NCBI GenBank assembly: GCA_001414485.1
Contig: LLEY01000056.1
Coordinates: 248,001 to 312,000, forward strand
Direction of reading: 5' to 3'
DNA from: Calycina herbarum
Taxonomy: Eukaryota > Ascomycota > Leotiomycetes > Helotiales > Pezizellaceae
Length of the DNA stretch: 64,000 nucleotides
How positions within the stretch are numbered: position 1 is the first letter of the stretch; the number at the start of each line of letters is the position of its first letter. The position numbers and the translations under genes are program-made. Shown here in pieces: positions 10,292 through 21,841 of the stretch. The notes under the pieces were generated by a model. That model saw nothing but the letters and a program-made list of their open reading frames with translations, searched no databases and was not told the origin of the DNA.

Positions 10292-10546
10292 TTAACATAG
10301 TTCCATGATGAACAGATCCGCTGCCTTTTCACCGATTGCAAAAGCCGTGTCCGCAGTGTTAGCAGCAACGTTTCCGGGTGGAATACTCAAATCCGCAATC
10401 TTCAAGTTCTCAACACCGTGGACACTAAGACTCGGGTCCACAACTCCTCCCTTTTCCAATGGCGCCATCTTGCACGTGCCAAGAGAGTGCCAAGTAGTAC
10501 CGACATTTTGGATCAGCCACGTCCTAATGATTGCATCATCCTCCGC
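10292..10546 (-). pseudogene. GMC oxidoreductase, C-terminal fragment
   Basis: The minus strand encodes about 85 residues of the GMC (glucose-methanol-choline) oxidoreductase C-terminal domain: AIIRTWLIQNVGTTWHSLGT, then MAPLEKGGVVDPSLSVHGVE and the terminal IADLSIPPGNVAANT with a stop at 10292-10294. The TWHSLGTC stretch contains the conserved active-site His of the family, and PPGNVAANTADTAFAIGEKA is the FAD-contacting end. Everything upstream of the Pro-Gln-Tyr-Thr at about 10546 is missing: the sequence passes directly into plus-strand PKS code. Full members have about 600 residues. This is a truncated relic, perhaps of a tailoring oxidase from the same dead cluster. Confidence 0.82.
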
Positions 10547-10547
10547 A

Positions 10548-13500
10548 GTGTATTGGGGGGAAGGACTCGGCGTTGTAATTTTAAAGCGCCTTTCAGATGC
10601 AATTCACGACGGCAACACAATCCGTGCTGTGATCCGATCAACGGGTTCTAACGAGGACGGAAGAACCCCCGGGATCACTCAACCTAGCCGTAAGGCGCAA
10701 GAGAAGTTGATTTTGGAGACTTATCGAAAAGTGGGATTGTCTATGACACATACCCGGTATTTTAAGGCGTATGGTAAGTCCCCTTTCGCTTCACGTTCTG
10801 CCCTCCCCCAACCCGGGTCTTCCCCTTTGAATTTAGCGAAGGCTAACGGATTTCAGGAACCGGAACACCAGCCGTAAGTTAACCGAATCCTGGTCTTCCC
10901 ACTTCCTTCTCCAGCTAACAACATACTTACCCATTATACAGGGAGACCCAAGAGAAGCGCAAGCACTCGGCTCAGCATTCCAAAAATACCGCTCGAACGA
11001 GGACCCCCTTTATGTGTAAATATCCCTCTCATCGCATTGGACTGCAGAACTTACCTAACAAATTCTAGTGGGACTCTCAAATCCAACATCGGCCATCTCG
11101 AAGGAGCCAGTGGTCTCGCAGGCGTTATCAAAGCGGTCCTCGTCCTCGAAAAAGGGACAATCCCCCCAAATACCAACTTCGAAAAAGTAAACCCCAAAAT
11201 CGACGCCGAGTTTCTAAAAATGAAGGTATGTCCCCCATTCCTTTGTTCAAAATATGTCTTCGTGTCTTTGTTAAAAGGGGCCAATTTCCTGGCTCTTTCT
11301 CCCCACATTGACCTAAGCAAAATGTAAACAAACACACTGATACCCCGCCTCCCCTCAGTTTCCAGAAACATCCTACGCATGGCCCACCCCGGCCCCCGCC
11401 AGGCATCCATAAACTCCTTCAGCTACGGTGGCTCAAACTCCCACATAGTTTTGGACGATGCCTACAACTACCTACGCCTGCACTCTCTCCACGGGAAGCG
11501 CGATACAGTTCCCTCACCGACCCATCTCGCCTCTCTACCCCCTACAAACGACGAAGAACCTCGCCTCTTCATCTTCTCCACCAAAGACAAGGATGGAATC
11601 AATAGAATTGTGAAATCGTATGAAGATGAGGGTGTGAAAAGTTTAAATCTCGCGGACTTGGTGTATACATTAGATAGCTGTAGAACGCATTTCGCATGGC
11701 GTTCTTTTGCGGTATTGATATACCTCGGCGACATCGAGGGGGGTTTCCAAGCTCAAGTTTCAGCCCCCGTGAAAGCTCATGCGGAGAGCTTAAGATTGGG
11801 TTTTGTATTCAGTGGACAAGGCGCGCAATGGTTTGTGATGGGGAGAGAGTTAATACGGTATGTATCTTACAACGAAGAATTAGAGGAAGCGAGAAGGTAT
11901 ATTAGAAACCTTGGGTGTACGTGGTCGATTTCTGGTAATCTCCACCAAATTATATACGCCGAGAGGAAAAAGCTAATAACTTCGAAGAGGAACTTCAAAG
12001 ATCCGAAAAGACTACCAACGTTGACAAACCAGAGTTTAGTCAGACTCTCTGCACCATCCTCCAAGTAGCACTTATGAACTTGCTCCGACAATTCCACATC
12101 CTTTTTTCTGCCATTCAAGCGGTGAAATTGCTGCCGCCTATTCCGCTGGCTACCTTTCGCGGGAATTAGCGTGGAAACTGGCGTATTTTCGCGGTCTATG
12201 TTCTGCAGAACTATCAACATCTCAAAATCAAGGTGCTATGATGGCGGTAGAATTATCAGAATCTGCAGCAAAAGACTTCGTAGCCACTGCGAACAGCGAA
12301 GCATCGAGTTTTGGCATCTCGATTGCTTGTATCAACAGCCCAAGCAACGTGACGATATCCGGGGAAAGTCAGCTGATAAATCAACTGAAGACGAAACTGG
12401 ATGCGCAGGATATCTTTGCTCGAAAACTCCGTGTGAGTGTGGCGTATCATTCTCGATAACTGAAGAAAATCGCAGAGAAATACTCAGCGATGGTTGGATC
12501 ACTCTCAAGACCCGAAGAAGACGATTCAAAACCTATTGTCTTTATGATTTCGACGGTTACCGGGAACTACGCGGATGCAGCCCGTCTCCTCGAATCCGAA
12601 CACTGGGCTCAATAATATGGTATCTCAGGTGCAATTTGATCGTGCTGTGTCGACTATGTGTTCCCAATCTCGTGCAGCTCTCGTTAAAAAGATTGACAGG
12701 AGTCACGTCTTTGCAATCGTCGTAGACCACCTTCTAGAAATTGGTCCACATGCAGCCAAGGACCACTAAAGCAGATTCTCGAATCCAATCCGAGGGAAAG
12801 CTCATAGGTTACAATTCTATCCACCGAAGAGGAAAGTCCGCCGTCGAAACCATGCTCAATAACTCTCGGCGAGCTTCATTGTATGGGCGCAGAACTGAAC
12901 TTTCGCGCTATCAACGAACCGGCACCAGACCCCAAGCTTAAAAGGTCGATGCTGGTGAACGTTCCTGAATACCCGTTCGATCATTCCCAGAGATTTTGGC
13001 ACGAGAGTCTTCTTAGTAAGAATTATCGTCTCAGGGAAAACACACCGCCGGAGTTCGTGGGTGTTCGGTCGAGAGATTGGAATCCCCAAGATGCGCGCGG
13101 GCGGCATTTCATTAGGACGGCGGAAATGCTTGGATAGAGCAGCATGTTGTCAATGGCACAATTTTATATCCGGGTACTGGGATGCTCGTTATGGCAATTG
13201 AAGCAGCAAAGCAGCTAAACGAAGATTCCAATGATATTGCTGGATATGTGCTCCGTGACGTGCACATCGAGGGTCCAATTGACTTGAGTGCCAACGCCGG
13301 CAACGCAGAAGTCCAGACATCGCTTCGAGATACCCAGACCGCAAGACCGAGTGGACCAACATACGAGTTTGCCGTTCGTACTTTCATCAACGAAAAGTGG
13401 TTACTCAACTGCCGAGGCTTAATCTTAGTGGAATTAAGCGAGCGATAACTGGAAGCGAAAGAAAACCATTGAACGCCGACAAGAAATTGCACACGAACTG

Positions 13501-14450
13501 CAACGTCCTCTTCCAAGCTGCCAAACACCGGTGAGAAATAAGGCTATATACAGTTTCCTGAAACAATGGGGCTATGAGAACGTCCCTTTGTTCAACACAG
13601 CACACAAGCAATACTGCAACTAAAAAATAAAGCAAGCGAAAGCGGAAGTGACTCTCTTTAGCACCTCCGACGAAAGGCATGTTGTTTATCCCGTTTCGCT
13701 CGACTTAATCTTGCATCTCTGCTTTACGGCATTTTCGGCTGGAGGAACGAAGCCAATGGCCACGTGTATTCCCACCGCTATTAAACATCTCTGGATCTCT
13801 AGTCAAGGACTGAGTGCGCCGCAGCAGGAAAGGATCGCAACGTGTAATACTATTACTGAGACCACCAGACGAGGATTTTCTGCATCTGATGGTGCATTGG
13901 ACAGTGGTGACTCTGACTTGAATGAGGTCCGACTTTGGTATGAAGCCCTTGAGTTGACAAACATCACCTCGACACCCCCTTCCTCTGATCTCCCAGACCC
14001 AAAGCAGTGGTGTATGAACCTTGATCATAAGGTGGCTCTCGACAAATTTACCCTCGAAGAAACCGAGTCTTTCTTAGAAGAGATGCACCCAAGTAAAAAC
14101 GATTCAGAGGACTTCTTCCAGACTTGGAAATTCTAGTGGAAGCGTCACTTGAACGGCTTGTCAAAGAGATCGATCCTTCCACTATGGAAAATGAAGGACA
14201 ATGGAAGAGAAGATACTTTGCTTGGGCTGAGCATCATACAACTCTTCGTCGCAAACAAGCGTCCCCAGATGAGAAGTCCTTCCAAGAACTAAGCGACCGG
14301 CTGAGTAAAACAAACCATGCTGGGCGACTCTATGCTGCGGTAATGTCAAACCTAGTAGCTTTCTTTAGTGGATAAGCCAACCCGTTAGAGCTCCTGATGA
14401 AATCAGGTTTGCTCAAAAACTACCGACGATTAGGCTATCTTGTCTGAGGG
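10548..14450 (+). pseudogene. Highly reducing type I polyketide synthase pseudogene (partial KS-AT-DH-CMeT)
   Basis: Domains follow in HR-PKS order. The C-terminal half of KS runs from GEGLGVVILKRL at about 10550 through STGSNEDGRTPGI, the small exon YGTGTPAGDP spliced at about 10774/10857 and 10941, [16 protein letters not shown] (11080-11130) and SFSYGGSNSHIV (11410-11450). AT follows from GFVFSGQGAQWF (11800), with the nucleophile region read as CHSSGEIAAAYSAG near 12110. DH carries HVVNGTILYPGTGML, an intact HxxxGxxxxP, near 13145. The start of C-MeT is at LERLVKEIDPST (14148) and ANPLELLMKSGLLKNY (about 14375-14420). The KS N-terminus with its active-site Cys is gone. Frameshifts lie near 11935, 12600 and 13130. 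In-frame stops include CGA-TAA near 12456 and GGA-TAA near 14373, where Gln is expected (CAA to TAA). KR and ACP are absent. Confidence 0.9.
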
Positions 14451-16517
14451 GGAGAAAAAACCTGCCGATGTGAGGCACACCAGCTTCTACCTCGATGCAA
14501 CCACAACCACTTGCTGAAAAGTTGTAAGACTTAGTACACTTCTTTAAGACTGCTCTAGGGATGGATTGGGATTTTTGTTATATTTTTACGACTTTATTTG
14601 GCCTCGTAATACGCTGTGATATAGTGTAAAGGGTGGGTTTTTTGTAGGGCGGCATGTGCCTCAAATCGGCAGGTTGTTTCTCCCTCTTAGAGCTTGTTAG
14701 GTGGGCGCTATGCGGCCGACAGGTGCTTACACCACAGGCCACCGCAGACATGCAAATGCAACACCAAACGCCTCTTATCACCTTACCTTACTACAACACT
14801 ATAATCACAGTCTCGATATTGTATAAATACCTAGCATGTCCCCTGAACGCAGATCTAGGCGCCAGGCTCACCTACCCCCTGAGAGGGAAGGAAGTCTATA
14901 ACGCCCTCGTAAAAGGAACTGTAATATAGCAGCTACTTATATAAAAACCCAGCCTCTTATTACTAGTAAACCAAAACCTAAAAAGCCCCCCCAAAGACGT
15001 TTCTCAAGCTTCAATAGCTCCCCCCCTTAAAATACACCGACTCCTACTTATATAAAAGCCCCCTCTTCCACTTAACCTTGAAGAGCTCCTAGTACCTAAC
15101 TTCAACAAAATAGTTAACAACTATTTACACGAATTTAGTAAGTATACTCTTTTCCTTCCTTAAGTATAGCTAACGTGCGATTAGGCGTTACTCCTACTTC
15201 TACTATTCTACCTATAGTGGATCCACGCACTCATATGCTAGCAGAAGAGCTCTAGAGTAAATCTTTTCCTTTTAGCGACGACGATAACGAAGATACCCTC
15301 CCCTCTTCTGAGCGAAAAACGTTACTGAAAGGCAATTAGCAGAGAAGATAGTTCGCGATCGCAAATTCGAAAAGGAGAATAAGTTAGAGGCTACGTAAAG
15401 GGGGTGTATAGTATAGGAGGAGAAAGGTGGAGGCGACGATAGAGAATCCTTTAATAGTCGTAAGTTTAAAGGAGGATATGATACTTCGATAGGCACTGAA
15501 AGAGAGTTTTTAAGTATATGTCAGATACTTTTACGAGGTAATCACTTTATACAGCATTTAATAGATTTCATATTTCCACACATATCAAACACCTTCCTCC
15601 TTGAGAGCCTCAAAAGGGCATCACTTCCTCAAACCTCCCTTCTGAAACTCCTCCAACAGAGCCCCAAACCAGAGGAATTCCTCTTAAAACCACCAAAATT
15701 AGAAAATTCTACTCCAAGAACGTCCACTTCCTCCTACCACCATCGTCTTTCCATCAAGGCGACAATAAAAACCCACCACAGTGGAAAAGGATAGTAGTTA
15801 GCTCAACATTCCACCCCCAAACCAAAACACAAAAAACACATCAAGCATCTATAGCACTAGCCACGCTCCAACAAAAGCGCTCACTCGTAAAACACGACCG
15901 ACGAAAAAAGGAAAACCCCAAACCCCAAACCCCCCTCGCTCGCTCACTCGCTTACCACCCGTCAACCACTTACAAACCCAAGGAAAGGCGGCGAGATCTT
16001 AATAAAGCTCTCTGTCACCTCGCCCTCCCGCACGACAATTCCGGAAGTCGAAGGCAACAGCTAAACTAAAAGATTAAACACTAAACCGGTTAATACCCAT
16101 TTCCCCGTCTACAATTCCCCCTCGAAATTATCCGCGCCGAAATAGGCATTCTCAGCCTAAACACCACCACAACTACCCCAACCTCATTTCCCCTCTCACA
16201 AACGTCGAGATGTAAACGTAGTAGTTGCCGAGAAACGAATAAAGAAAATAACAGCTCCTAAATACTCCGTCCCAAATACACCATCCCAAACACTCCAGCC
16301 CATATAACCCCACGCGTATAAACCAAATCGTAGATCTTAAATACAAGTTACTATAGCTTTCTCAAAAGGCTAGCTGGTTCGACGAAGCTAGCTAGATTGA
16401 TGAGAATTTTAATCTATAATCTATAATCTTGGTTGGGATGAAGAGGAGATGGGTATTTATTTATAGTAATGAGATTCGAGATCGTAAGATCGTAAGATGT
16501 TAAGTGCGGGGTACTTA
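14451..16517. other. Gene-free, decayed sequence
   Basis: No supported gene. 14930-15560 is moderately TA-rich and may be transposon remnant, with an open 74-residue minus frame that I do not recognise. From about 15560 to 16330 the plus strand is markedly poor in G, with CCCAAACCC-like runs. I see no RNA gene and no paired repeats here. Confidence 0.4.
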
Positions 16518-16559
16518 AGGTTGATGCGAGGTTGATGCGAGGTTGATGCGAGGTTGATG
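16518..16559. repeat. 11-bp tandem repeat (AGGTTGATGCG, about 3.8 copies)
   Basis: Perfect units at 16518, 16529 and 16540 plus a partial copy. Short minisatellite in non-coding DNA, no function inferred. Confidence 0.9.
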
Positions 16560-19500
16560 AATTCCATAGTGAGGGGTCACTTTACATATAAAGGGGGGGG
16601 AGAATGACAAACCCACAATTAATTGAAATAGACATCGTGGCCGTCGATTTGAAAACAAGCGAGCAGAAAGAACCAGTGCGAGTTTGCAAACCAAACAATT
16701 CCAGATCATTGTTAAAAAACTAGACATGAACATCCTCGATTTCAAACTAGGCATACATACCCGAGTCTTCAAACTACTCACAACTCCAAGCTCTCGCTCC
16801 CCCAACTCTTTGCAAATCATACTCTACCAACTTACCTCCAGCCTCGCACAAATTTTTTAAAACGGCTCAAAACGTGATACAAATACATTGTCTAAAACCT
16901 CAGCCTCACCAACAATTCTATAACCCCAGCCACAGTAACCCCAAGTAACACAACAACGTCCAGCACGTGCTCGTACCTAACCATCCATCCAACTATCCAA
17001 TAATTATCCAGCCGCTCTGTATCCGCCGTTCCACCACCGCTGTCGTGTATCCATCCATCCATCGTTTTTCCTGTCGTGTACCTGTACCATCCATCGACAT
17101 CCCACAAAGAAGGCTGAAAGTAATGAAACGTTCTAGTAGTTGGTGGTGTAGACCTCTGAAACATTGGATTATAGCTGAGAATAGGATACGATATTTCCCT
17201 TCCGCCATGCTCCTGTGTTCGTATCTCCTCGAATTAGCCACGAGGGGATTGAGTCATGTGGCCAAACTTCGTGGAATCGTGGGCGTTGTTTGTGCGATGA
17301 GAGGTGCTGAGGTTACCTATCGACATTTCGGTACTGAACACAGTAACAACAGAACGTATTTTCTCAAGTCGAAGACGTTTGTGACATACACGACATACAC
17401 TCGAAGATGGGAAGCATGCCCTATTTCGAGAAACGCGTTCAAGTGGCGAAAGAGGGGATTCAAAGGCAGGTTAATCCAAACTCATGATTATCCATCAATC
17501 GACCCCTATTCACTATCTCCCACACTCCACTCCAATCGATAAGACGTCCATCCAACAATCAACAACTCGTTTTCCCTTTCAACTCCAAGTGGAGCTTTTC
17601 AAAATCTTGACATCCCATCTCAAGATAGGGGCAACTTCCATCACTGTCTCGCCAAGAAAAATCATCACCGTCCGTCCATGAGCAGCTGATTATTTCTCAA
17701 AAGAAAAAGTGAGACCGAGCGCTAAGATTCTCGTGTCCTTGTTCTCTTGATACAAAGATATTGGGCCTTTGGCCTAGGTACTCTAGTCCTTCCTCATCCG
17801 AACAGTCTTCTCAGGCAGGCGCTCGCTCATGCTGGTTGTTTTCCCCGATACTAAGTTGGTTACAAAGCTGGGAAATAAGCCAAGACGCACATGAGCAGGC
17901 ATCTGGAATCCATGAAGTAGGATGAGCCGTTAGGGAGGGCTGAGATCCAGGGGACGAGGTGTTCTCTGCGTGTTTGGACGTCATGGTGGTGGTTGGGTGC
18001 AGATTGAAGCATGTAATGATGAAATTTTGCAGGCTGGGGTTCATCTTTTGCTGGAACTAGAAGGCGTGTGAGCCAGTGGACATGGAGTTGAATGATACGC
18101 TGAGGAGATTGGGATTGTTTCTTACTCAAAGGGAAACTCGGTATGACCATCTGAAGCAAATCTTACCATGACTCCTTGGGTATGACAAGTGTTGTACCCA
18201 TGACTGTATATTTTTGCTGATAGGAGGCAATAATGCAGCAAAGGGATGCAAGAAGGCGGGGAGAGCAAACATGCAGCAAGTACTTCCTGAAGAGGAATTC
18301 TTTAAACTTCATGACGCTAGCTGCCAGCCCCTTGCAACTACAGGGTCTACATGGGGGGTTTTCAAAGCGGGGTTCCATTCTTCTTGATAATGTGAACTCT
18401 ACTTTGAAGATCTGATAAGGAAATACGGAGATCTGAGAACGACTGGTTCTCGTCGAAATTTTGAAGGTAGCATGGGTCAATTTCCGGCATCTATTGTCAA
18501 GAAAAGTTGAACATGGAGCTGAAGATCCCCTTCCTTGGGAAATGCCGAGTGATGCAAAGCTGGTTTCTGATAGGGACATACACCTTCCATCTTCTGCTGC
18601 CTGAGACGGTGGAGCAAAGCAGCTTCAAGTCTCGGATATTGAAGACTTGGATAGATCAACACTGCTCAATTGGGCACTCTTATTTGAAATGGACAGGACT
18701 TGCAGGTCTGTAGTTCCAGGCCACAGGAATTTGGTAAGCTGTGGGATTGGAGGCAGCTATGCAGACTGACGATGGGAGGATTGCCTGCCATCACCTTCCT
18801 ATTCCAACAGCCTCGCCAGCAAGGCTGACAATGCTTTGTCCGTGTCCGATGCAAGCGTCTTTTCGGAGACAGAGCTGGAAAGACACAAGTCAGCCTTGAT
18901 TGGTCCAAGCAGTGGGTCTGGCTCTTTGAAATCAACAGCAGTTGGAATCTGGAAAGTTCCAGATCACGGGGTATGGCACCATCGTCAACTCTCGCCGCTT
19001 GACGGAGTTAGCTCGCATGATGGGTGATGATGATGATGGAGAGAGAGGATCCCCACCATAAGAGCGGAGCCATCATTGTCTCCGAGAGGCAGAGGACTAG
19101 GCAGAGGACATCGCTGGCATGGGAAAGCGGAGGGAGGAGGAGATTTGTGGTGCAGAAATCCGATTTAGGCTTCTGTTGCTTGCAGCCTAGCTGATGAAAG
19201 CCAAGCTGAGCTGGTTGAAATTGTACTTGTACACACCTGCCTCGTGGACGTTGGACGTTGGACGTTGGACGTTGGACGTTGTACGGTGAACCTGCCTTCT
19301 GCAATAGTGCGCAACGAGGATCGCTCTGTACCAGGAAATCAAATGGGCCACATTGTCGACAATGTGTTTGAAACCCGATTGTCACTGCTACCGTTCGTCA
19401 CTGATGGCTGGTGCAGTGTTGTGCAACAGAAGAGGAAGCCGGAAATCACCAGCGATGGCGGCTGGCCAAACCCCTGTCAATCTACCTCCAACCAATCATA

Positions 19501-20200
19501 GCGGCTCGGTCCCTTGAGCTCAGACCATACTACCGGATTAGGCTTAACGCAGAATCACGTGGGATGGCACCATCACACAGGAAAAAAATGGCGACTTCGG
19601 ATCACTAGGTAAGAGACGTCCTCACCACCACGCCCTCTCTCACCCCCAGGCAAAAGACGCAACGCAGAGTGCTGAGACGAGCAGTCCAAGGGCACGGATG
19701 GGTGGGCGAACGATCTTCCCCTCCCGGAAGTTAATCAGTCGGATTTTACTCGGATTAGGAATCTTTCATTGGTAATGGGTGTGTGCGAGTTTGTGCTCCT
19801 GCTCTGGCTCTGGCTCCGGCTCCACTATTGCACAATGTGTTTCTTCCATATATACATCATGGCTGCCCCTCGGTCGAGTCTCCTTTGTCTCAAGCTATTA
19901 TACATACAGTTGAGTATTAGTTCACTCTTGCCACGCGCCGCTCATATCATTTCTGCCTCTCTTGCCGCGCTTCTCCTCTTGCCATCCTCGCCTAGTCACC
20001 TCTCACCCGGGACAAGCTTCACTTCCACTTTGTCCCTACGCAGGATTGCACCATCGCCAACAGGGATTGCACCATTCTACTTTTCTTCCCCTCCGTATAC
20101 ACACTTCCCCGGCTTCCTACCCTTTCTCCAAACGTAATACACCAACAACACTACACCCCATACAAGTACTACCTTGCCCTCCACACACACTTCTACCAAA
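16560..20200. other. Gene-poor region, no CDS supported; promoter of the PAPS reductase at its end
   Basis: Frames up to 191 residues occur (for example plus strand 16967-17542) but depend on non-ATG starts and have no recognisable motif. From about 19900 to 20200 the plus strand becomes pyrimidine-rich (TCTCCT/CCTCGCC tracts), a common feature of active fungal promoters and 5' leaders, leading into the PAPS reductase start at 20201. Confidence 0.4.
19246..19280. repeat. 7-bp tandem repeat (GGACGTT, 5 copies)
   Basis: Five perfect units in tandem, followed by GTACGGTG. Non-coding. Confidence 0.95.
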
Positions 20201-21841
20201 ATGGGTCTTCGCATGGAGTCGACGCTCGAGTCGGGCTATGCCTCTGGCGCCTCGTCCTCAGCTTCCCTACCCTCAATTGTCATTGCCAAACCACATCTCA
20301 AGTTCCTGAACAACACCCTCAACAACCTCGCTCCCATCGACGTTCTACGATGGTGCAAGATCACTTTCCCAAATCTCTACCAGACCACCGCGTTCGGAGT
20401 GTCAGGCCTAGTCACTCTTGACATGCTCTCCAAAATCCATGCCGAAACTCCAAATGCACCAACCATCGACGCTATTTTCCTCGACACACTATACCATTTT
20501 GAAGAGACACATGCTCTTGTGCAAAAGACAAAAGCGCGCTATCCAAATGTTCACCTTCACGTATACAAGCCAGAGGGTGTCGACACCACTGCCGAATTCG
20601 AAGCACGACACGGACAGGAATTATGGAAGACCAATGCAGACCTTTACGACTGGGTCGCCAAGGTCGAGCCAGCCCAACGCGCCTACTCCGATCTATCAGT
20701 AGCTGCAGTCCTCACAGGTCGCAGACGATCCCAAGGTTCCAAGCGTGAGAGTCTCGAAATCATCGAAATCGACGAAGCTGGTCTCATAAAGATCAACCCT
20801 CTCGCTACTTGGAGCTTCAAGCAAGTCCAAGACTATATCAAGGAGAACAATGTGCCATACAACGCGCTTTTGGATCGAGGATACAAGAGCGTGGGTGATT
20901 GGCACAGCACCGAGCCAGTAAAGGAGGGTGAGGACGAGCGTGCTGGACGATGGAAGGGGCAAGCCAAGACTGAGTGTGGTATCCACAACAAGAGAAGCAA
21001 GTATGCGCAATTCTTGTTTGAGTTGGAGCAAAAGGAACAACAGGAGAGGCTGTCCGCTGCTTTGAAAGTTGTCGAGGTCCACCCATCTCCAGACGCCTCG
21101 CCTGAGCAAGCTGAGATCCAAGTTGAGGTCGTCGCCAAGTTGGAAAAGGTTGATGCCATCGAACCATTGCCGGAAACTGTTGAAGTTGCCCAAGCATCAA
21201 CAATCACCGCCGAGAAGATTGAGGTTACCGAAGAAGTAGTTATCACGTCAGAAGCCATGGAAGGTGTTGAGTTGTCACCACCTTCGACACCAGTTCCAGC
21301 ACCAGCAGAGATCATGGAAGGGGTGGAGGCGTCATCTCCTTTGCCAAGTTCCGACGTCGTCGATGTTCCAGTTGTATCAGAGGAGGCCAAGGTTGTTGAA
21401 GAACACGTGCCCACAGTGGAACAAATTTCCGTACCCGAACCAGTGGTCTCTCAAGATGCCAAAGTTGTGGAAGAACACGTGCCCACAGTGGAACAAATTT
21501 CCGTACCCGAACCAGTGGTCTCTCAAGATGCCAAAGTTGTGGAAGAACACGTGCCTGCAGTGGAACAAATTTTCGTGCCCGAACCAGTGGTCTCTGAAGA
21601 TGCCAAAGCTGTTGAGGAGCCAATTTCGGTCCCAGAAATTGTCGCCGAGGTTGTAGCTATGCCACAATCTATCGAGGAAAGCACACCATCTTCAGAGCCA
21701 GTTGTCCTCCCCGCTGAGAACAAAACCGAAATCGCCTCACCAACCATCGAGCAGACGCAATTCGATTCCGACCTCGCTGCTGCCATGGAGAAATTCGAAC
21801 ACCCCGAACAACGAGTAGAGTCCATCACCGTCGAAGCTTGA
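20201..21841 (+). CDS. Phosphoadenosine phosphosulfate (PAPS) reductase with a long acidic C-terminal extension
   Basis: PAPS reductase (MET16/CysH family) reduces PAPS to sulfite with thioredoxin in cytosolic sulfate assimilation. The start is the ATG at 20201 (ACCAAAATGGG), and the gene is a single exon of 546 residues. Residues about 35-280 are the catalytic part: AFGVSGLVTLDML (about 64, PP-loop type), IFLDTLYHFEETH (about 93, substrate loop), VAAVLTGRRRSQG (about 167), INPLATWSFKQVQDYI (about 197), GYKSVGDWHST (about 227) and the catalytic ECGIH at 258-262. Fungal homologues usually end near 300 residues. Here a further 250 residues follow, rich in Val, Glu and Pro. They contain three 24-residue repeats and match no domain I know. 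The extension is in frame with no stop, so it is real coding sequence unless a 3' intron is missed. The role of the tail is unknown. Confidence 0.92.
   Translation: MGLRMESTLESGYASGASSSASLPSIVIAKPHLKFLNNTLNNLAPIDVLRWCKITFPNLYQTTAFGVSGLVTLDMLSKIHAETPNAPTIDAIFLDTLYHFEETHALVQKTKARYPNVHLHVYKPEGVDTTAEFEARHGQELWKTNADLYDWVAKVEPAQRAYSDLSVAAVLTGRRRSQGSKRESLEIIEIDEAGLIKINPLATWSFKQVQDYIKENNVPYNALLDRGYKSVGDWHSTEPVKEGEDERAGRWKGQAKTECGIHNKRSKYAQFLFELEQKEQQERLSAALKVVEVHPSPDASPEQAEIQVEVVAKLEKVDAIEPLPETVEVAQASTITAEKIEVTEEVVITSEAMEGVELSPPSTPVPAPAEIMEGVEASSPLPSSDVVDVPVVSEEAKVVEEHVPTVEQISVPEPVVSQDAKVVEEHVPTVEQISVPEPVVSQDAKVVEEHVPAVEQIFVPEPVVSEDAKAVEEPISVPEIVAEVVAMPQSIEESTPSSEPVVLPAENKTEIASPTIEQTQFDSDLAAAMEKFEHPEQRVESITVEA
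21386..21645 (+). repeat. 72-bp coding tandem repeat (3 full copies plus a partial)
   Basis: Units start at 21386, 21458 and 21530, with a degenerate partial copy from 21602. The first two units differ at only a few bases, so the last expansion is recent. Each unit encodes 24 residues of the type VVEEHVPTVEQISVPEPVVS in the PAPS reductase tail. Confidence 0.95.

Noticed and set aside
16967..17542. 191-residue plus-strand frame
   Set aside because: Begins at GTG, contains low-complexity Tyr/Pro/Ser stretches and nothing conserved that I can recognise.
18410..18418. Further ATCTGATAA match
   Set aside because: Isolated, not near a supported gene; about one match is expected by chance in the window.
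19769..20137. 122-residue frame upstream of the PAPS reductase
   Set aside because: Hydrophobic and Ser/Pro-rich because the region is pyrimidine-rich; more likely leader or promoter than a uORF product.
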